Positions 1 through 9,140 of a DNA stretch of 64,000 nt are shown here, piece after piece. The position numbers were made by a program, and so were the translations under genes. The stretch comes from Cystobacter fuscus DSM 2262 (GTDB lineage: Bacteria > Myxococcota > Myxococcia > Myxococcales > Myxococcaceae). The notes under the pieces were generated by a model, which worked only from the letters and a program-made list of their open reading frames with translations, was not told where the DNA came from and did not search any database. The stretch covers positions 744,001 to 808,000 of the forward strand of contig NZ_ANAH02000001.1 in NCBI RefSeq assembly GCF_000335475.2, in the 5' to 3' direction. Positions within the stretch are counted from its first letter, which is position 1; each line of letters starts with the position of its first letter.

Positions 1-837
1 GGCGTGCTGGGCTTCGAGTACGGCTACAGCCTGGACGTGCCGGACGGCCTCACCATCTGGGAGGCCCAGTTCGGTGACTTCGCCAACGGCGCGCAGATCA
101 TCATCGACCAGTTCATCGCCGCGGGTGAGAGCAAGTGGCGGCGGCTCAGCGGCATCACGCTGCTGTTGCCCCACGGCTACGAGGGCCAGGGCCCCGAGCA
201 CTCCAGCGCCCGGCTCGAGCGCTTCCTGAACCTGTCGGCCGAGGACAACATCCAGGTCGTCTACCCCACCACGCCCGCGCAGATCTTCCACCTGCTGCGC
301 CGCCAGGTGCTGCGCCCCCTGCGCAAGCCGCTCGTGATCATGTCGCCCAAGAGCATGCTGCGTCTGCCCGAGGCGACCAGCAAGCTGGACGAGCTCGCCA
401 CGGGCTCCTTCCAGGAGGTCATCGCGGACAAGGTGGACCCCGCGGGCGTGACGCGGCTGCTGTTGTGCTCGGGCAAGGTCTACTACGACCTCGTCAAGGA
501 GCGCGACGCGCGCAAGGACACCTCCATCGCCATCGTGCGCGTGGAGCAGCTCTACCCCTTCCCCTTCGACGAACTGTCGGGCCTGCTGGCGAAGATGCCC
601 AAGCTCACCGAGCTGTTCTGGGTCCAGGAGGAGCCACGCAACTCGGGTGCCTGGCACTTCATCTTCCCCCGCCTGCACGACCTCGTCGCCACCCGGGGAC
701 AGAACCCGGTGAAGTTGGGCTACATCGGCCGCGCGGAGGCCGCCAGCCCCGCCACCGGCTTCACCCAGACGCACAAACTTGAGCAGCAGCTCATCGTGGA
801 GGAAGCCATCCTCCGAGGAACCAAGAATGGCCGTTGA
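1..837 (+). CDS. sucA: 2-oxoglutarate dehydrogenase E1 component, C-terminal part (gene enters from the left)
   Basis: The reading frame is open from the first base, so the gene begins outside the window and only about the last 278 residues are present. These cover the C-terminal transketolase-like pyrimidine-binding and C-terminal domains of the thiamine-diphosphate E1 subunit. Diagnostic stretches are [24 protein letters not shown], here cut to its core [13 protein letters not shown], then [20 protein letters not shown] and [10 protein letters not shown]. The enzyme decarboxylates 2-oxoglutarate and passes the succinyl group to the E2 lipoyl arm in the TCA cycle. The stop lies 11 bases inside the E2 start, so the two genes are translationally coupled. 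Confidence 0.95.
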   Translation, partial: GVLGFEYGYSLDVPDGLTIWEAQFGDFANGAQIIIDQFIAAGESKWRRLSGITLLLPHGYEGQGPEHSSARLERFLNLSAEDNIQVVYPTTPAQIFHLLRRQVLRPLRKPLVIMSPKSMLRLPEATSKLDELATGSFQEVIADKVDPAGVTRLLLCSGKVYYDLVKERDARKDTSIAIVRVEQLYPFPFDELSGLLAKMPKLTELFWVQEEPRNSGAWHFIFPRLHDLVATRGQNPVKLGYIGRAEAASPATGFTQTHKLEQQLIVEEAILRGTKNGR

Positions 838-2047
838 ATTGAAAGTCCCGCCCCTGGGCGAGTCCATCACGGAAGCCGTCGTCGGCAAGTGGAACAAGAA
901 GAAGGGTGAGTCCGTCTCCGTGGACGAGCCCCTCGTCGTCCTGGAGACCGACAAGGTCACCATCGACGTGCCCGCCCCCGCCGCCGGCGCCATCGCCACC
1001 ATCGCCTTCAAGGAAGGCGACAAGGTGCGCGTGGGTGATGTGCTCGGCACCATCGAGGCCGGTGGCGCCAGCGCCTCGGCTCCCGCGCCGCAGCAGGCCG
1101 CCGCTCCCGCTCCCGCTCCCGCCGCCGCGCCGGCCCCGAGCGCCGCCGCCGACACGCGCATCACGCCCACCGCCCGGAAGATCGTCGAGGAGAACAACCT
1201 CGACGTCGCCCAGCTCAAGGGCAGCGGCACCGGTGGCCGCATCATGAAGGAGGACGCGCTCGGTCAGCTCAGCCGTCCGGCCTCCGAGGCCCCCGCGCCC
1301 GCGCGCGCTCCGGCCCCCGCCGCTCCCTCCGGCCCCCGCCCCCGCGCGGACCGCGAGGAGCGCGTGAAGATGACGCCCCTGCGCCGCCGCGTCGCCGAGC
1401 GCCTGCTCCAGGCCCAGTCCAACGCCGCCATCCTCACCACCTTCAACGAGGTGGACATGGGCGAGGTGATGGACCTGCGCAAGCAGTACAACGAGAAGTT
1501 CCAGGCCAAGCACGGCGTGAAGCTCGGCTTCATGAGCTTCTTCGTGCGCGCCGCCATCGAGGCGCTCAAGACCTTCCCCCAGGTCAACGCGGAGATCGAG
1601 GGCGAGGACGTCGTCTTCAAGCGCTACTACGACATCGGCGTGGCGGTGAGCGGCGCGCGCGGACTCGTGGTCCCCGTGCTGCGCGACGCCGACACCCTGT
1701 CGCTCGCCGACATGGAGAAGAAGATCGGTGACTTCGGCGTCCGCGCCAAGAACGACAAGCTCACCCTGAGCGATCTGCAGGGCGGCACCTTCACCATCTC
1801 CAACGGGGGCACCTTCGGCTCCATGCTCTCCACCCCCATCCTCAACCCGCCCCAGACGGGCATCCTGGGGATGCACAACATCGTGGAGCGCCCCGTGGCC
1901 CGCAACGGCCAGGTCGTCATCCGGCCCATCATGTACCTCGCCCTCTCCTACGACCATCGCCTCATCGATGGCCGCGAGGCGGTGCAGTTCCTCGTGCGCA
2001 TCAAGGACTGCATCGAGGATCCCACTCGGCTCCTGCTGGAAATTTGA
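827..2047 (+). CDS. sucB: Dihydrolipoamide succinyltransferase, E2 of 2-oxoglutarate dehydrogenase
   Basis: This 406-residue protein has the classic E2 order. A single lipoyl domain covers residues 1-75 with the lipoylated lysine in ETDKVTID (about Lys43). An Ala/Pro-rich hinge follows, then a peripheral subunit-binding domain at about 115-150 ([20 protein letters not shown]), a second Ala/Pro hinge and the acyltransferase core. The core ends in the catalytic [13 protein letters not shown] motif with His near 377. The ATG at 827 was chosen over an upstream in-frame start because the lipoyl domain begins there and GAGGA lies at 815-819. It overlaps sucA by 11 bases. E3 is not in the window. 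Confidence 0.96.
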   Translation: MAVELKVPPLGESITEAVVGKWNKKKGESVSVDEPLVVLETDKVTIDVPAPAAGAIATIAFKEGDKVRVGDVLGTIEAGGASASAPAPQQAAAPAPAPAAAPAPSAAADTRITPTARKIVEENNLDVAQLKGSGTGGRIMKEDALGQLSRPASEAPAPARAPAPAAPSGPRPRADREERVKMTPLRRRVAERLLQAQSNAAILTTFNEVDMGEVMDLRKQYNEKFQAKHGVKLGFMSFFVRAAIEALKTFPQVNAEIEGEDVVFKRYYDIGVAVSGARGLVVPVLRDADTLSLADMEKKIGDFGVRAKNDKLTLSDLQGGTFTISNGGTFGSMLSTPILNPPQTGILGMHNIVERPVARNGQVVIRPIMYLALSYDHRLIDGREAVQFLVRIKDCIEDPTRLLLEI

Positions 2048-2155
2048 AACAACGTCAGACGCCACTAGTCTGGAAAACGGGGCAACCGACTAGACAGCCC
2101 TTCGGCTGCCCGCCAAAAATATCCAGAGTCACCCGACGGACGGGGGACGGGCAAC

Positions 2156-2180
2156 GAACCGGTCTCGATGGGACCGGTTC
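2156..2180 (+). promoter_or_regulatory. Inverted repeat in the leader of the cold-shock gene
   Basis: GAACCGGTC (2156-2164) and GACCGGTTC (2172-2180) form a perfect 9-bp inverted repeat around a 7-base loop. It ends just before the ribosome binding site GACGAGGA (2183-2190) of the cold-shock gene. In RNA it would make a hairpin beside the binding site; in DNA it could be an operator. Which of the two applies is inference. Confidence 0.5.
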
Positions 2181-2197
2181 CTGACGAGGAAGCATCC

Positions 2198-2404
2198 ATG
2201 GCAACTGGCACCGTGAAGTGGTTCAACGACGCGAAGGGTTTCGGATTCATCGTGCAGGACGCGGGGGGTGAGGACGTGTTCTGTCACCACACCGCGATCA
2301 ACATGGATGGCTTCCGCACCCTCGCCGAGGGGCAGAAGGTGGAGTTCGAGGTGTCGCGCGGCCCCAAGGGCCTGCAGGCGCAGAACGTGCGCGCCGCCAC
2401 CTGA
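2198..2404 (+). CDS. Cold-shock domain protein (CspA family)
   Basis: This 68-residue single cold-shock domain protein is of normal length for CspA-type RNA chaperones. Both RNA-binding motifs are intact: RNP1 as KGFGFIV and RNP2 as DVFCHHTAI, which departs from the common VFVHxSAI by having Cys and a second His. The start is the ATG at 2198, placed 8 bases after GACGAGGA. An inverted repeat sits directly upstream and a strong hairpin terminator follows, so it is probably a monocistronic unit. The role is melting of RNA secondary structure in the cytoplasm; whether it is truly cold-induced cannot be read from the sequence. Confidence 0.93.
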   Translation: MATGTVKWFNDAKGFGFIVQDAGGEDVFCHHTAINMDGFRTLAEGQKVEFEVSRGPKGLQAQNVRAAT

Positions 2405-2442
2405 AAGCCCTCAGCCACTGCTCACGGCAGGTGGCCTGAAGA

Positions 2443-2486
2443 CAGAAGGCCCGGCCCCTCGAGAGAGGAGCCGGGCCTTCTGCTTT
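2443..2486 (+). terminator. Intrinsic terminator between csp and the S9 peptidase gene
   Basis: CAGAAGGCCCGGC (2443-2455) pairs perfectly with GCCGGGCCTTCTG (2470-2482), giving a 13-bp GC-rich stem with a 14-base loop and then CTTT. It lies between the end of csp and the end of the convergent peptidase gene. The stem could stop transcription from both sides. Confidence 0.8.
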
Positions 2487-2510
2487 CCACGCGCGAGGGG
2501 AGGCGGCCGC

Positions 2511-4754
2511 CTAGCGCTGGAGGTGGCGCTTGAAGTGGCCCATCACCCACTCGTACTGGCGCTGGGTGACGAGCGGATCCGGCACCATGTGCGTCAGCCC
2601 GCTGAGCGGAAGCAGCTCGTGGTACTTGCCCGCGCGGAAGAGCGCGTCGGACAGCTTGAGCGTGTGGAAGAAGTACACGTTGTCATCCGCGGTGCCGTGG
2701 ATGAGCAGCAGCGGGGAGATGGGCTTGTCCTCGGCGCGCGCGTAGGTGAGCAGCGAGCTCTTCTCGTAGGCCTCGGGGTGCTGCTGCGGCAGCCCCAGGT
2801 AGCGCTCGGTGTAGTGGGTGTCGTAGTCGAGCCAGTCCACCACGGGCGCCCCGGACACGGCCGCCTTGAAGACGTCCGGACGCTTGAGCGCGGCGAGCGC
2901 GGCCATGTAGCCACCGAAGCTCCAGCCCTCGATGCCCACGCGCGCCTCGTCCACCTCGGGCACCGCGGCGGCGAGCGCGTGGACGGCACTGGCCTGGTCC
3001 TCCAGCGTCACGGCGGAGAAGTCCAGGTGCACCGCGCGCTGCCACTGCGCGCCCCTGAGCGGCGTGCCCCGGCCATCGAAGCGGGCGATGAGGAAGCCCT
3101 GGTCCGCCATCCACTGCGACAGCAGGTGCGGCGCCATGCTCTTGTGGACGACGGTGACGGTGGGGCCCGCGTACACCTCGACGATGACGGGCAGCTTCTC
3201 CCCCGGCTTCGCGTCCCGCGGGCGCACCAGCGAGGACTGGAACATCAACGGGCCCAGCTCGCGGAACTCCACGCGCGGCGTGAAGGGCGGCTCCACGGCC
3301 ACCGAGGGCAGCTCCCCCACCCGCGAGCCGTCCGCGCGCGCCACGTAGGTGCGCGGCATGGACGTGGGGCTCGAGTGGGTGAAGAGCAGCAGCGCGCCCG
3401 ACTTGGACACCGTCCCCGTCTCCACGGCCTCGCCCGTGGTGCCCGGGCGCACCTGCTCCGGGGCCCCGCCGTCCTTCACGCGCCACAGGTAGCTCTCCGA
3501 GGGGTTGGGCCCGCCGTTGAAGTAGAGCGCGCCCTCCTTCTCCACGTAGCGCACGAACTCGCGCAGGCCCGCCTCCGGCTTCACGAGCGAGCGCGTGAGG
3601 GCGCCGTCCGCGCCGCGCAGCTCCACCTCGGGACCACCGTTGCGCTCCGTGTACCAGAGGAAGCCCGAGCCATCCTCGAGCCACTGCGGGAACGACTGAT
3701 CCAGCTCGAGCCAGGCGTCATCCTTCTCCGTGAGCAGCTCGCGCGTGGTGCCGTTGGCCGGATCCACCGCGAGCAGCTTCTGCTCCGTCTGGGTGCGGTT
3801 CTGCACGAGCAGCGTGAGCGGCCCCTTCTTCGGCCACACCACCGTGGCGAGGTACGGGTAGGCCTGCGCGTCCCACTTCACCCAGACCGTGTTGCCCCCC
3901 CCGACGGGGATGACGCCCAGGCGCACCTTGGCGTTCTCCTTGCCCGGACGGGGATAGGCCGGGGTGTCCGCGCCCCGCTCGGGGTGCATCACGTCGATGA
4001 GCGAGAGCTTCTCCACGCCCGAGGTGTCCGACTCCGTATAGGCGATGAAGCGCGCGTCCGGGCTCCACCACCAGCCGGAGTAGCGGCGCATCTCCTCCTG
4101 GGCGACGAACTCGGCCAGGCCATGGGTGAGCAGGGGCGTGCCCCCCTTGGTGACCCGGCGCTCCGTGTTGGAGGCCAGCTCCAGGCGGTACACGTCGTTG
4201 TCGCGCACGTACGCCACGTGCTTGCCGTCCGGGGAGAAGCGCGGATCCACGACGCCCGCGCCCGTCTTGAGCTCCAGGGACTTTCCGCTCGCGCGCTCCA
4301 CCAGGTAGAGCTTGCCGGACAGCGGCACGAGGATGTTCGAGCCGTCCTCGGACAGCTGGTACGAGGTGAAGCCCCGGGCGCTCACGCGCATGCGCTCGCG
4401 GCGGGCCTTCTCCTCGGGGGACAGGGTCTCCTCGGCCCCATTGAGGATGGACTCGGGGGTGAGCACCTCCCGGGCCTCGCCGCTCGCCACGTCGAAGGCG
4501 AACAGCGTCTGGATGGGCGCGCGGGGCTGGCCGCGCAGGAAGAGCACGGTCTTCTCGTCGGGGGTGATGCGGGCGGCCAGCGGACGGCCACTCATGAAGC
4601 GGCGCGTCTCGGCGTAGTCACGCAGGAAGGTGTCGGGGACGGAGGGCATGGGCTTGGTCGGGGGGTGCTGGGTCAGTGCGGGAGCACAGGAGACGAGCAA
4701 CGCGGCGGCGAGCAGGAGTCGCATGGGAGCAAGGCGCATGGGAAGCAGGGCCAT
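2511..4754 (-). CDS. S9-family prolyl oligopeptidase / dipeptidyl peptidase IV-like exported peptidase
   Basis: This 747-residue serine peptidase has an N-terminal beta-propeller (DPPIV_N-like, with repeated PDGKHVAYVRD and SPDARFIAYTESD type blades) and a C-terminal alpha/beta hydrolase domain. The catalytic triad is visible: Ser about 612 in GWSFGGYMA, Asp about 690 in HGTADDNVYF and His about 722 in GLTHMVPD. The N-terminus is a lipoprotein-type signal, a hydrophobic run ending LLVSC, so the enzyme is probably lipid-anchored and faces the periplasm or cell surface. It would cleave X-Pro or X-Ala dipeptides from peptides, fitting a proteolytic, predatory lifestyle. The start may instead be an internal Met 5 or 10 residues on. 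It diverges from the UPF0489 gene with a 48-bp gap. Confidence 0.92.
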   Translation of the reverse strand: MALLPMRLAPMRLLLAAALLVSCAPALTQHPPTKPMPSVPDTFLRDYAETRRFMSGRPLAARITPDEKTVLFLRGQPRAPIQTLFAFDVASGEAREVLTPESILNGAEETLSPEEKARRERMRVSARGFTSYQLSEDGSNILVPLSGKLYLVERASGKSLELKTGAGVVDPRFSPDGKHVAYVRDNDVYRLELASNTERRVTKGGTPLLTHGLAEFVAQEEMRRYSGWWWSPDARFIAYTESDTSGVEKLSLIDVMHPERGADTPAYPRPGKENAKVRLGVIPVGGGNTVWVKWDAQAYPYLATVVWPKKGPLTLLVQNRTQTEQKLLAVDPANGTTRELLTEKDDAWLELDQSFPQWLEDGSGFLWYTERNGGPEVELRGADGALTRSLVKPEAGLREFVRYVEKEGALYFNGGPNPSESYLWRVKDGGAPEQVRPGTTGEAVETGTVSKSGALLLFTHSSPTSMPRTYVARADGSRVGELPSVAVEPPFTPRVEFRELGPLMFQSSLVRPRDAKPGEKLPVIVEVYAGPTVTVVHKSMAPHLLSQWMADQGFLIARFDGRGTPLRGAQWQRAVHLDFSAVTLEDQASAVHALAAAVPEVDEARVGIEGWSFGGYMAALAALKRPDVFKAAVSGAPVVDWLDYDTHYTERYLGLPQQHPEAYEKSSLLTYARAEDKPISPLLLIHGTADDNVYFFHTLKLSDALFRAGKYHELLPLSGLTHMVPDPLVTQRQYEWVMGHFKRHLQR

Positions 4755-4802
4755 TCTTCCTTTGGGGGGAAAGGCGCGCGCAGCCTACACTCCCGTCGGC
4801 TC

Positions 4803-5570
4803 ATGGACGATTCCCAGCGACACCTGCGTCTGGCGGGCATCATCCGGCTGGCGCTCGGTGGCGGGCGGGGGCCGAGAGATGCCTACGTGTTCGATCCGCA
4901 CCGGCTGGCGCTCCCCGCCTGGGCCTGTGCCCTGGGCGAGGACGGACCCCCGGCGCTGCTCGTGACGTTGGACCGGCACCTGGACCTCGTGGTGCCGGCG
5001 GCGCCCGCGGCGGTGCCGGATCGCTCCGCGGGACTGCGCGCGCTGGATGAACACGCGCGCTGGCACCTCGACGTGCGCAACTACGATCACGTGCTGGCGG
5101 CCATGGAGGCGGGACTCGTGGGTGACGTCCTGGTGCTCGCGCGGGCGACCCCCCGCGGCGCGTCCACGGCGGAGCACTACGTCGACACGCGGGGGCGCTC
5201 GCACCGCCTGGTGGTGGTGCCCACGGTGGACCGGGCGGCGGAGGCCTGGGCCTCGCCCGCGCCGGGAGACCGCGTGCGCGAGGTGCTCGAGGCCGCCGAG
5301 CGGGTGCTGCTGGACGTGGACCTGGACTGCTTCACGAGCCTGAGCGACGCGGACCCCACCACCGTGCTGCCCTGGCCCCGGGACATCATCCGGGAGTACC
5401 TGCTCCCACCCGACTCGGAGCCCTTCTGGGAGGCCGTCCTGGGCCGCTGCGTCGCGCTGACCCTGGCGCGGGAGCCCCATCACTGTGGGGGACTGCTCGC
5501 CTCCGGCAGGCTCTTCCAGGACGTGGCCGAGGTGCTCTTCCGCGAGTTGCTGCGCACCGAGCCCCCCTGA
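4803..5570 (+). CDS. UPF0489 family protein
   Basis: This 255-residue protein matches the UPF0489 family (bacterial relatives of human C5orf22). The family is thought to have an arginase/deacetylase-like fold. Motifs that fit are LVTLDRHLDLV, DVRNYDHVL, LLDVDLDCFT and REPHHCGG, whose Asp and His residues would form a metal site. The substrate is not known. It is transcribed away from the S9 peptidase gene from a shared 48-bp gap, so the two may share control. No signal peptide is seen, so it is probably cytoplasmic. Confidence 0.7.
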   Translation: MDDSQRHLRLAGIIRLALGGGRGPRDAYVFDPHRLALPAWACALGEDGPPALLVTLDRHLDLVVPAAPAAVPDRSAGLRALDEHARWHLDVRNYDHVLAAMEAGLVGDVLVLARATPRGASTAEHYVDTRGRSHRLVVVPTVDRAAEAWASPAPGDRVREVLEAAERVLLDVDLDCFTSLSDADPTTVLPWPRDIIREYLLPPDSEPFWEAVLGRCVALTLAREPHHCGGLLASGRLFQDVAEVLFRELLRTEPP

Positions 5571-5752
5571 CCCCCGCGGCTCCGAGCCCACTTGCAGAAG
5601 CCCTCCTTTCGAAGCCCCCGACCCAGCTGGCGACCAAGTCGGGACTTCCCGATTAACATCCGCCCAGCAGGAGAGTATTCAAGCAGCCACGGGCGGCTCC
5701 GGGCGCGTCCCTGTCTTCCCCGCCCCTCTCTCTGGGAGAATGACCCGGTCTC

Positions 5753-7570
5753 ATGAACGGCTCACACCCGCAGACGGTCATCCCTCCGCAGCTTCCTCAC
5801 CGGGTGTTCCTCGTCATGGCGACGTGGAGCGCCCTCTTCTCGCCCGTCACCGCCTACCTGTTCGCGCTGGCGCTCGGGTTGTCGGCCGAGGAGATGTCCT
5901 GGAGCCTGCGCTACCTGCTGCCCCTCTTCATCCTGCTGGGCGCCGTGGGCGTGCCCTGGCTCATCGCGTTTCCGCAGCTCCAGCGCAACCTGGGCGCGCG
6001 CCCCGGAGAGGAGCCCCACCACTACCTCGTGCGCCTGTACAAGCTGCCCTGGAAGCTGGCGTTGCTGTGCGGCCAGGGCAGTCAGTTGTTCGGCGGTCTG
6101 CTCTTCAGCCTGATCCTCCTGGTGCGCTTCCACAAGGATCCGCTCCTGCTCGGGGCCGAGTGCCTCATCGCCGTCACCCTGGGGTACGCGATGGCCCTGC
6201 CCGCCGCCCTGCAGATCGAGGCGCTGTTGATGCCCTCGCTGCTCGAGGAGAGGGATCGGCTGCGCCTGCGCACCCAGAGCAAGGGCTTCTCCTGGATGCG
6301 CCAGAGCTGGCATCTGCCCTTCACGATCGGCTCCGTCGTGGTGAGCGCCCTGCTCATCATGGGCCTGCTGCTCGTCACGCAGACCGTCGCGCTGCGCGAT
6401 GCCCGGATGAATGCGCTGCTGAACGACCCGACCCTCTCCGCGGCCCAGGCCGAGCGGATCGCCCAACACCTGGGAAGCTTCGTCGACAGCCAGACGTCCA
6501 CGCTGGGGCCGCCCCTGATCGCGCTGGGACTGTTCGCCCTGATCATGTCCGTGTTCACCACCTGGATGCTCGCCAGGCGCCAGTCCCGGGCCACCACCGC
6601 GCTCCGGGCGGCCATCCAGGGACTGGCCAATGGGGCCCCGGTGGCGCCCGCCTGGGCCTCCACCGATGAGCTGGGCGATGTCGCCACCGAGATGGCCATC
6701 GCCCTGGACAAGCTCCAGGAGATCCCCACGCGCCTGCAGGCCTCGGCCAGCCTGCTGCTCGCCGCGAGCACCGGGCTCGGCTCCGCGAGCAACCAGCAGC
6801 GCCAGCGCCTGTCGGAACAGGCCGCCGTGCTCCAGCAGGCCCAGCTCACCTCCGAGGAGATCCGCACCACCTCCGAGCTCGCCTCCCACAAGGCCGAGAG
6901 CGTGCTCAGCGTCGCCGGCCACGCCGAACAGCTCGGCCAGTACGGGGAACAGGCCCTCGAGCGCACCTTGATGGGGTTGAGCACCATCGGCGACTTCGTG
7001 GATGGCATCCGCGGCAAGGTGCTGCGCCTGCAGGAGAGCGCCACGCAGATCGCCCACATCGCCGTCACCGTGAAGGACCTGGCCGACCAGTCGCACCTGC
7101 TCGCGCTCAACGCCTCCATCGAGGCGGCACGCGCGGGAGACCAGGGCGCGGGCTTCGCCGTGGTCGCCAGTGAGATCCGCAAGCTGGCCGATCAGACCAT
7201 CCGGGAGAACGCCCTCATCCGCAAGAGCCTCCTGGACATCGGCACCGCCATCCGGGACGTGGTCTCCATGAGCGAGCAGGGCGCGCTCCAGGTCGAAGGT
7301 GGCCTCGAGCGCGTGAAGACCTCGGGCAACAACCTGCGCGAGATGTCGCTCATCATCCAGGAGAACGCCGCGGCCGTGCGGCAGATCGCCGCCGCGGTGA
7401 ACCAGCAGAACGCGGGCATCACCCACATCTTCAACGCCATCGCCCACCTGTCCTCCGGCATGGACGAGACGATGAAGCGCCTGGACACGACGCTCCAGGC
7501 CACCGAGACGCTCCAGGCCGTCACCCGGGAAGTGACGGAGATCGCCCGCCGCTACCAGCTCAACCGCTAA
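5753..7570 (+). CDS. Membrane-bound methyl-accepting chemotaxis-type signalling protein
   Basis: This 605-residue protein has about six hydrophobic segments in its N-terminal half (near residues 18-40, 55-75, 105-125, 130-155, 190-212 and 255-282). A HAMP-like stretch with DELGDVATEMA follows, then a long cytoplasmic coiled coil. The conserved signalling tip reads LLALNASIEAARAGDQGAGFAVVASEIRKLADQ in part, diagnostic for MCP signalling domains. No large periplasmic ligand domain is present; the sensor is a multi-pass membrane region. No che genes are adjacent, so it is an orphan receptor whose kinase lies elsewhere. Methylation sites cannot be assigned by eye. Confidence 0.88.
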   Translation: MNGSHPQTVIPPQLPHRVFLVMATWSALFSPVTAYLFALALGLSAEEMSWSLRYLLPLFILLGAVGVPWLIAFPQLQRNLGARPGEEPHHYLVRLYKLPWKLALLCGQGSQLFGGLLFSLILLVRFHKDPLLLGAECLIAVTLGYAMALPAALQIEALLMPSLLEERDRLRLRTQSKGFSWMRQSWHLPFTIGSVVVSALLIMGLLLVTQTVALRDARMNALLNDPTLSAAQAERIAQHLGSFVDSQTSTLGPPLIALGLFALIMSVFTTWMLARRQSRATTALRAAIQGLANGAPVAPAWASTDELGDVATEMAIALDKLQEIPTRLQASASLLLAASTGLGSASNQQRQRLSEQAAVLQQAQLTSEEIRTTSELASHKAESVLSVAGHAEQLGQYGEQALERTLMGLSTIGDFVDGIRGKVLRLQESATQIAHIAVTVKDLADQSHLLALNASIEAARAGDQGAGFAVVASEIRKLADQTIRENALIRKSLLDIGTAIRDVVSMSEQGALQVEGGLERVKTSGNNLREMSLIIQENAAAVRQIAAAVNQQNAGITHIFNAIAHLSSGMDETMKRLDTTLQATETLQAVTREVTEIARRYQLNR

Positions 7571-7597
7571 GCCCTCCCAACTCATGGGGCGGGACCT

Positions 7598-8014
7598 ATG
7601 ACGAAGCGCCCGAGCAAGATGCCCAGGACGGTCGGCTCGAAGAAAGTCGCAGCGCCGCTGCGACAATCGCCAAGCACCGCCATCGAGAAGGCCGCCCCTG
7701 TGTCCGGCGCCCAGATCGAGGCCGACGTGGTGGGGCTCGTGCGCGACATCGGTGCGATGATCGACGCCGCGCGCAAGCAGGTGTCGGTCACCGCGAACGC
7801 CGCGCTGATGGGGCTCTACTGGCAGATCGGCCAGCGCGTCCACACGGAGGTACTCGAAGAGCGCCGCGCGGAGTACGGGGCCCAGATTGTCTCCGCGGTG
7901 GGGAGACAATTGGAGGCGCGCTACGGACGCGGCTTCGGCGAGAAGAGCCTTCGGCACATGATCCGGTTCGCGCAGGCACCCGCGCGGGCCTTCCGCGGGG
8001 GGGAGGTTCCATGA
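7598..8014 (+). pseudogene. Truncated DUF1016 (YhcG-type) N-terminal domain protein
   Basis: The 138 residues match only the N-terminal DUF1016 region: ALMGLYWQIGQRV, then QIVSAVGRQLEARYGRGFGEKSLRHMIRFAQ. Full-length family members run to about 350 residues and carry a C-terminal PD-(D/E)XK-like nuclease domain, which is absent here. The frame stops 13 residues after the RHMIRF helix. Its TGA overlaps the ATG of the DUF4166 gene (ATGA at 8011-8014). It is probably a decayed remnant, but the intact frame and coupled stop leave room for a retained small DNA-binding protein. Confidence 0.65.
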
Positions 8015-8586
8015 TCGCCGCACCCGCCGTCCCAGAGGTACTCCCGCCACCCTCGCTCTACGCCCAACTGCTGGGCCCGGACTGGCAGCGGCTGCTCCCC
8101 CGGGTGCGCCAGCTCCACTCCGAGGGCATCGCCCACGGACGATTCCACGTGCGCCGGGCGCCGGGCCTGCTCGCCGCCCTGATGGGATGGCTCCTACGGC
8201 TTCCCCCGGCGGGCGAGGACGTGCCCACCCGGCTCGTGGTCCGGCGCGAGGGCGCCACTCAATTCTGGGAGCGCGCCTTCGGTGGCCATGCGCTCGTCAC
8301 GAGCCAACACGTCTGGCCCGGGGGACTGCTCGCGGAGCGGCTCGGCGCCGTGGCGTGCGTCTTCCGCCTGCGCGTCGAGGGCCGGGGTCTGCGCTACGAG
8401 CAGGTAGGCGCCTGGGTGTGCCTCGGGGCCTGGCGCCTGCGGCTGCCCCGCCTGCTCTCGCCCCGCATCGAGGCCGAGGCCCTCGACGCCCCGGAGGCAA
8501 TGCGCGTGCACGTGCGCATCGGAGCGCCGCTGCTGGGCCCGCTGCTGTCCTACGAAGGTTGGGTATGCCCCGAGGAGACCCCATGA
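8011..8586 (+). CDS. DUF4166 domain-containing protein
   Basis: This 191-residue protein fits the DUF4166 family: YAQLLGPDWQRLLPRVRQLH near the start and FWERAFGGH in the middle. The domain's biochemical role is not established; it is also found fused to short-chain dehydrogenases. There is no signal peptide. It is coupled upstream to the DUF1016 remnant and downstream to a membrane protein, each by a 4-base ATGA overlap, implying one transcript and a joint role with the two small membrane proteins. Confidence 0.75.
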   Translation: MIAAPAVPEVLPPPSLYAQLLGPDWQRLLPRVRQLHSEGIAHGRFHVRRAPGLLAALMGWLLRLPPAGEDVPTRLVVRREGATQFWERAFGGHALVTSQHVWPGGLLAERLGAVACVFRLRVEGRGLRYEQVGAWVCLGAWRLRLPRLLSPRIEAEALDAPEAMRVHVRIGAPLLGPLLSYEGWVCPEETP

Positions 8587-9140
8587 GCACGGCGCTGTGG
8601 CTGCTCGCCATCCAGGGCGTGCTGGGCGCGTTCGACACGCTCTACTACCACGAGTGGAAGGCCCGGCTGCCCGCGCACGTCCCCGGCACCCGCCCCGAGC
8701 TGCTCCTGCACGCCGCGCGCGACTTCTTCTACGCGCTCCTCTTCGGCACCCTGCCCTGGCTCGCGTGGCGGGGCCTCTGGGCCGCCGTGCTCGCGCTCAT
8801 CATCGCCGCGGAGATCCTCATCACGCTCGCGGACTTCGTGGTGGAGGACCGGGTGCGCCGGCCGCTCGGAGGAATCCTCCCCGGCGAGCGCTGCACCCAC
8901 GCGGTGATGGGCATCCTCTACGGCGCGGTGCTCGCCCACCTCCTGCCCGCGCTGCTCGATGCCTGGCACCTGCCCACCCAGCTCGCCTTCGCCCCCCTCC
9001 CCCTCCCCGAGCCCCTGCGCGCCCTGCTCGGACTCATGGCGGTGGGCGTGTTCGGCTCGGGCGTGCGAGATCTCGCCGCCGCGCTCGGAGTGCCGGGCAG
9101 CCACTGGCCCTGGCCCGCCCAACCCCAGGTCCGGCCGTGA
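8583..9140 (+). CDS. Integral membrane protein of unknown function, DUF4166-linked
   Basis: This is a 185-residue protein with about four hydrophobic segments, one near the N-terminus (WLLAIQGVLGAF) and others around residues 45-60, 65-85 and 105-125. I do not recognise a named family. The motif GAFDTLYYHEWKARLP and an acidic pair at the second loop (LADFVVEDRVR) stand out as probable conserved features. The ATG at 8583 overlaps the stop of the DUF4166 gene, and its own stop overlaps the GTG of the next gene, so translation is coupled on both sides. Confidence 0.75.
   Translation: MSTALWLLAIQGVLGAFDTLYYHEWKARLPAHVPGTRPELLLHAARDFFYALLFGTLPWLAWRGLWAAVLALIIAAEILITLADFVVEDRVRRPLGGILPGERCTHAVMGILYGAVLAHLLPALLDAWHLPTQLAFAPLPLPEPLRALLGLMAVGVFGSGVRDLAAALGVPGSHWPWPAQPQVRP

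Noticed and set aside
2268-5570. 1100-codon plus-strand open frame
   Set aside because: Its first part is antisense to the S9 peptidase, whose catalytic triad is intact; only the last 256 codons (from 4803) are a real gene.
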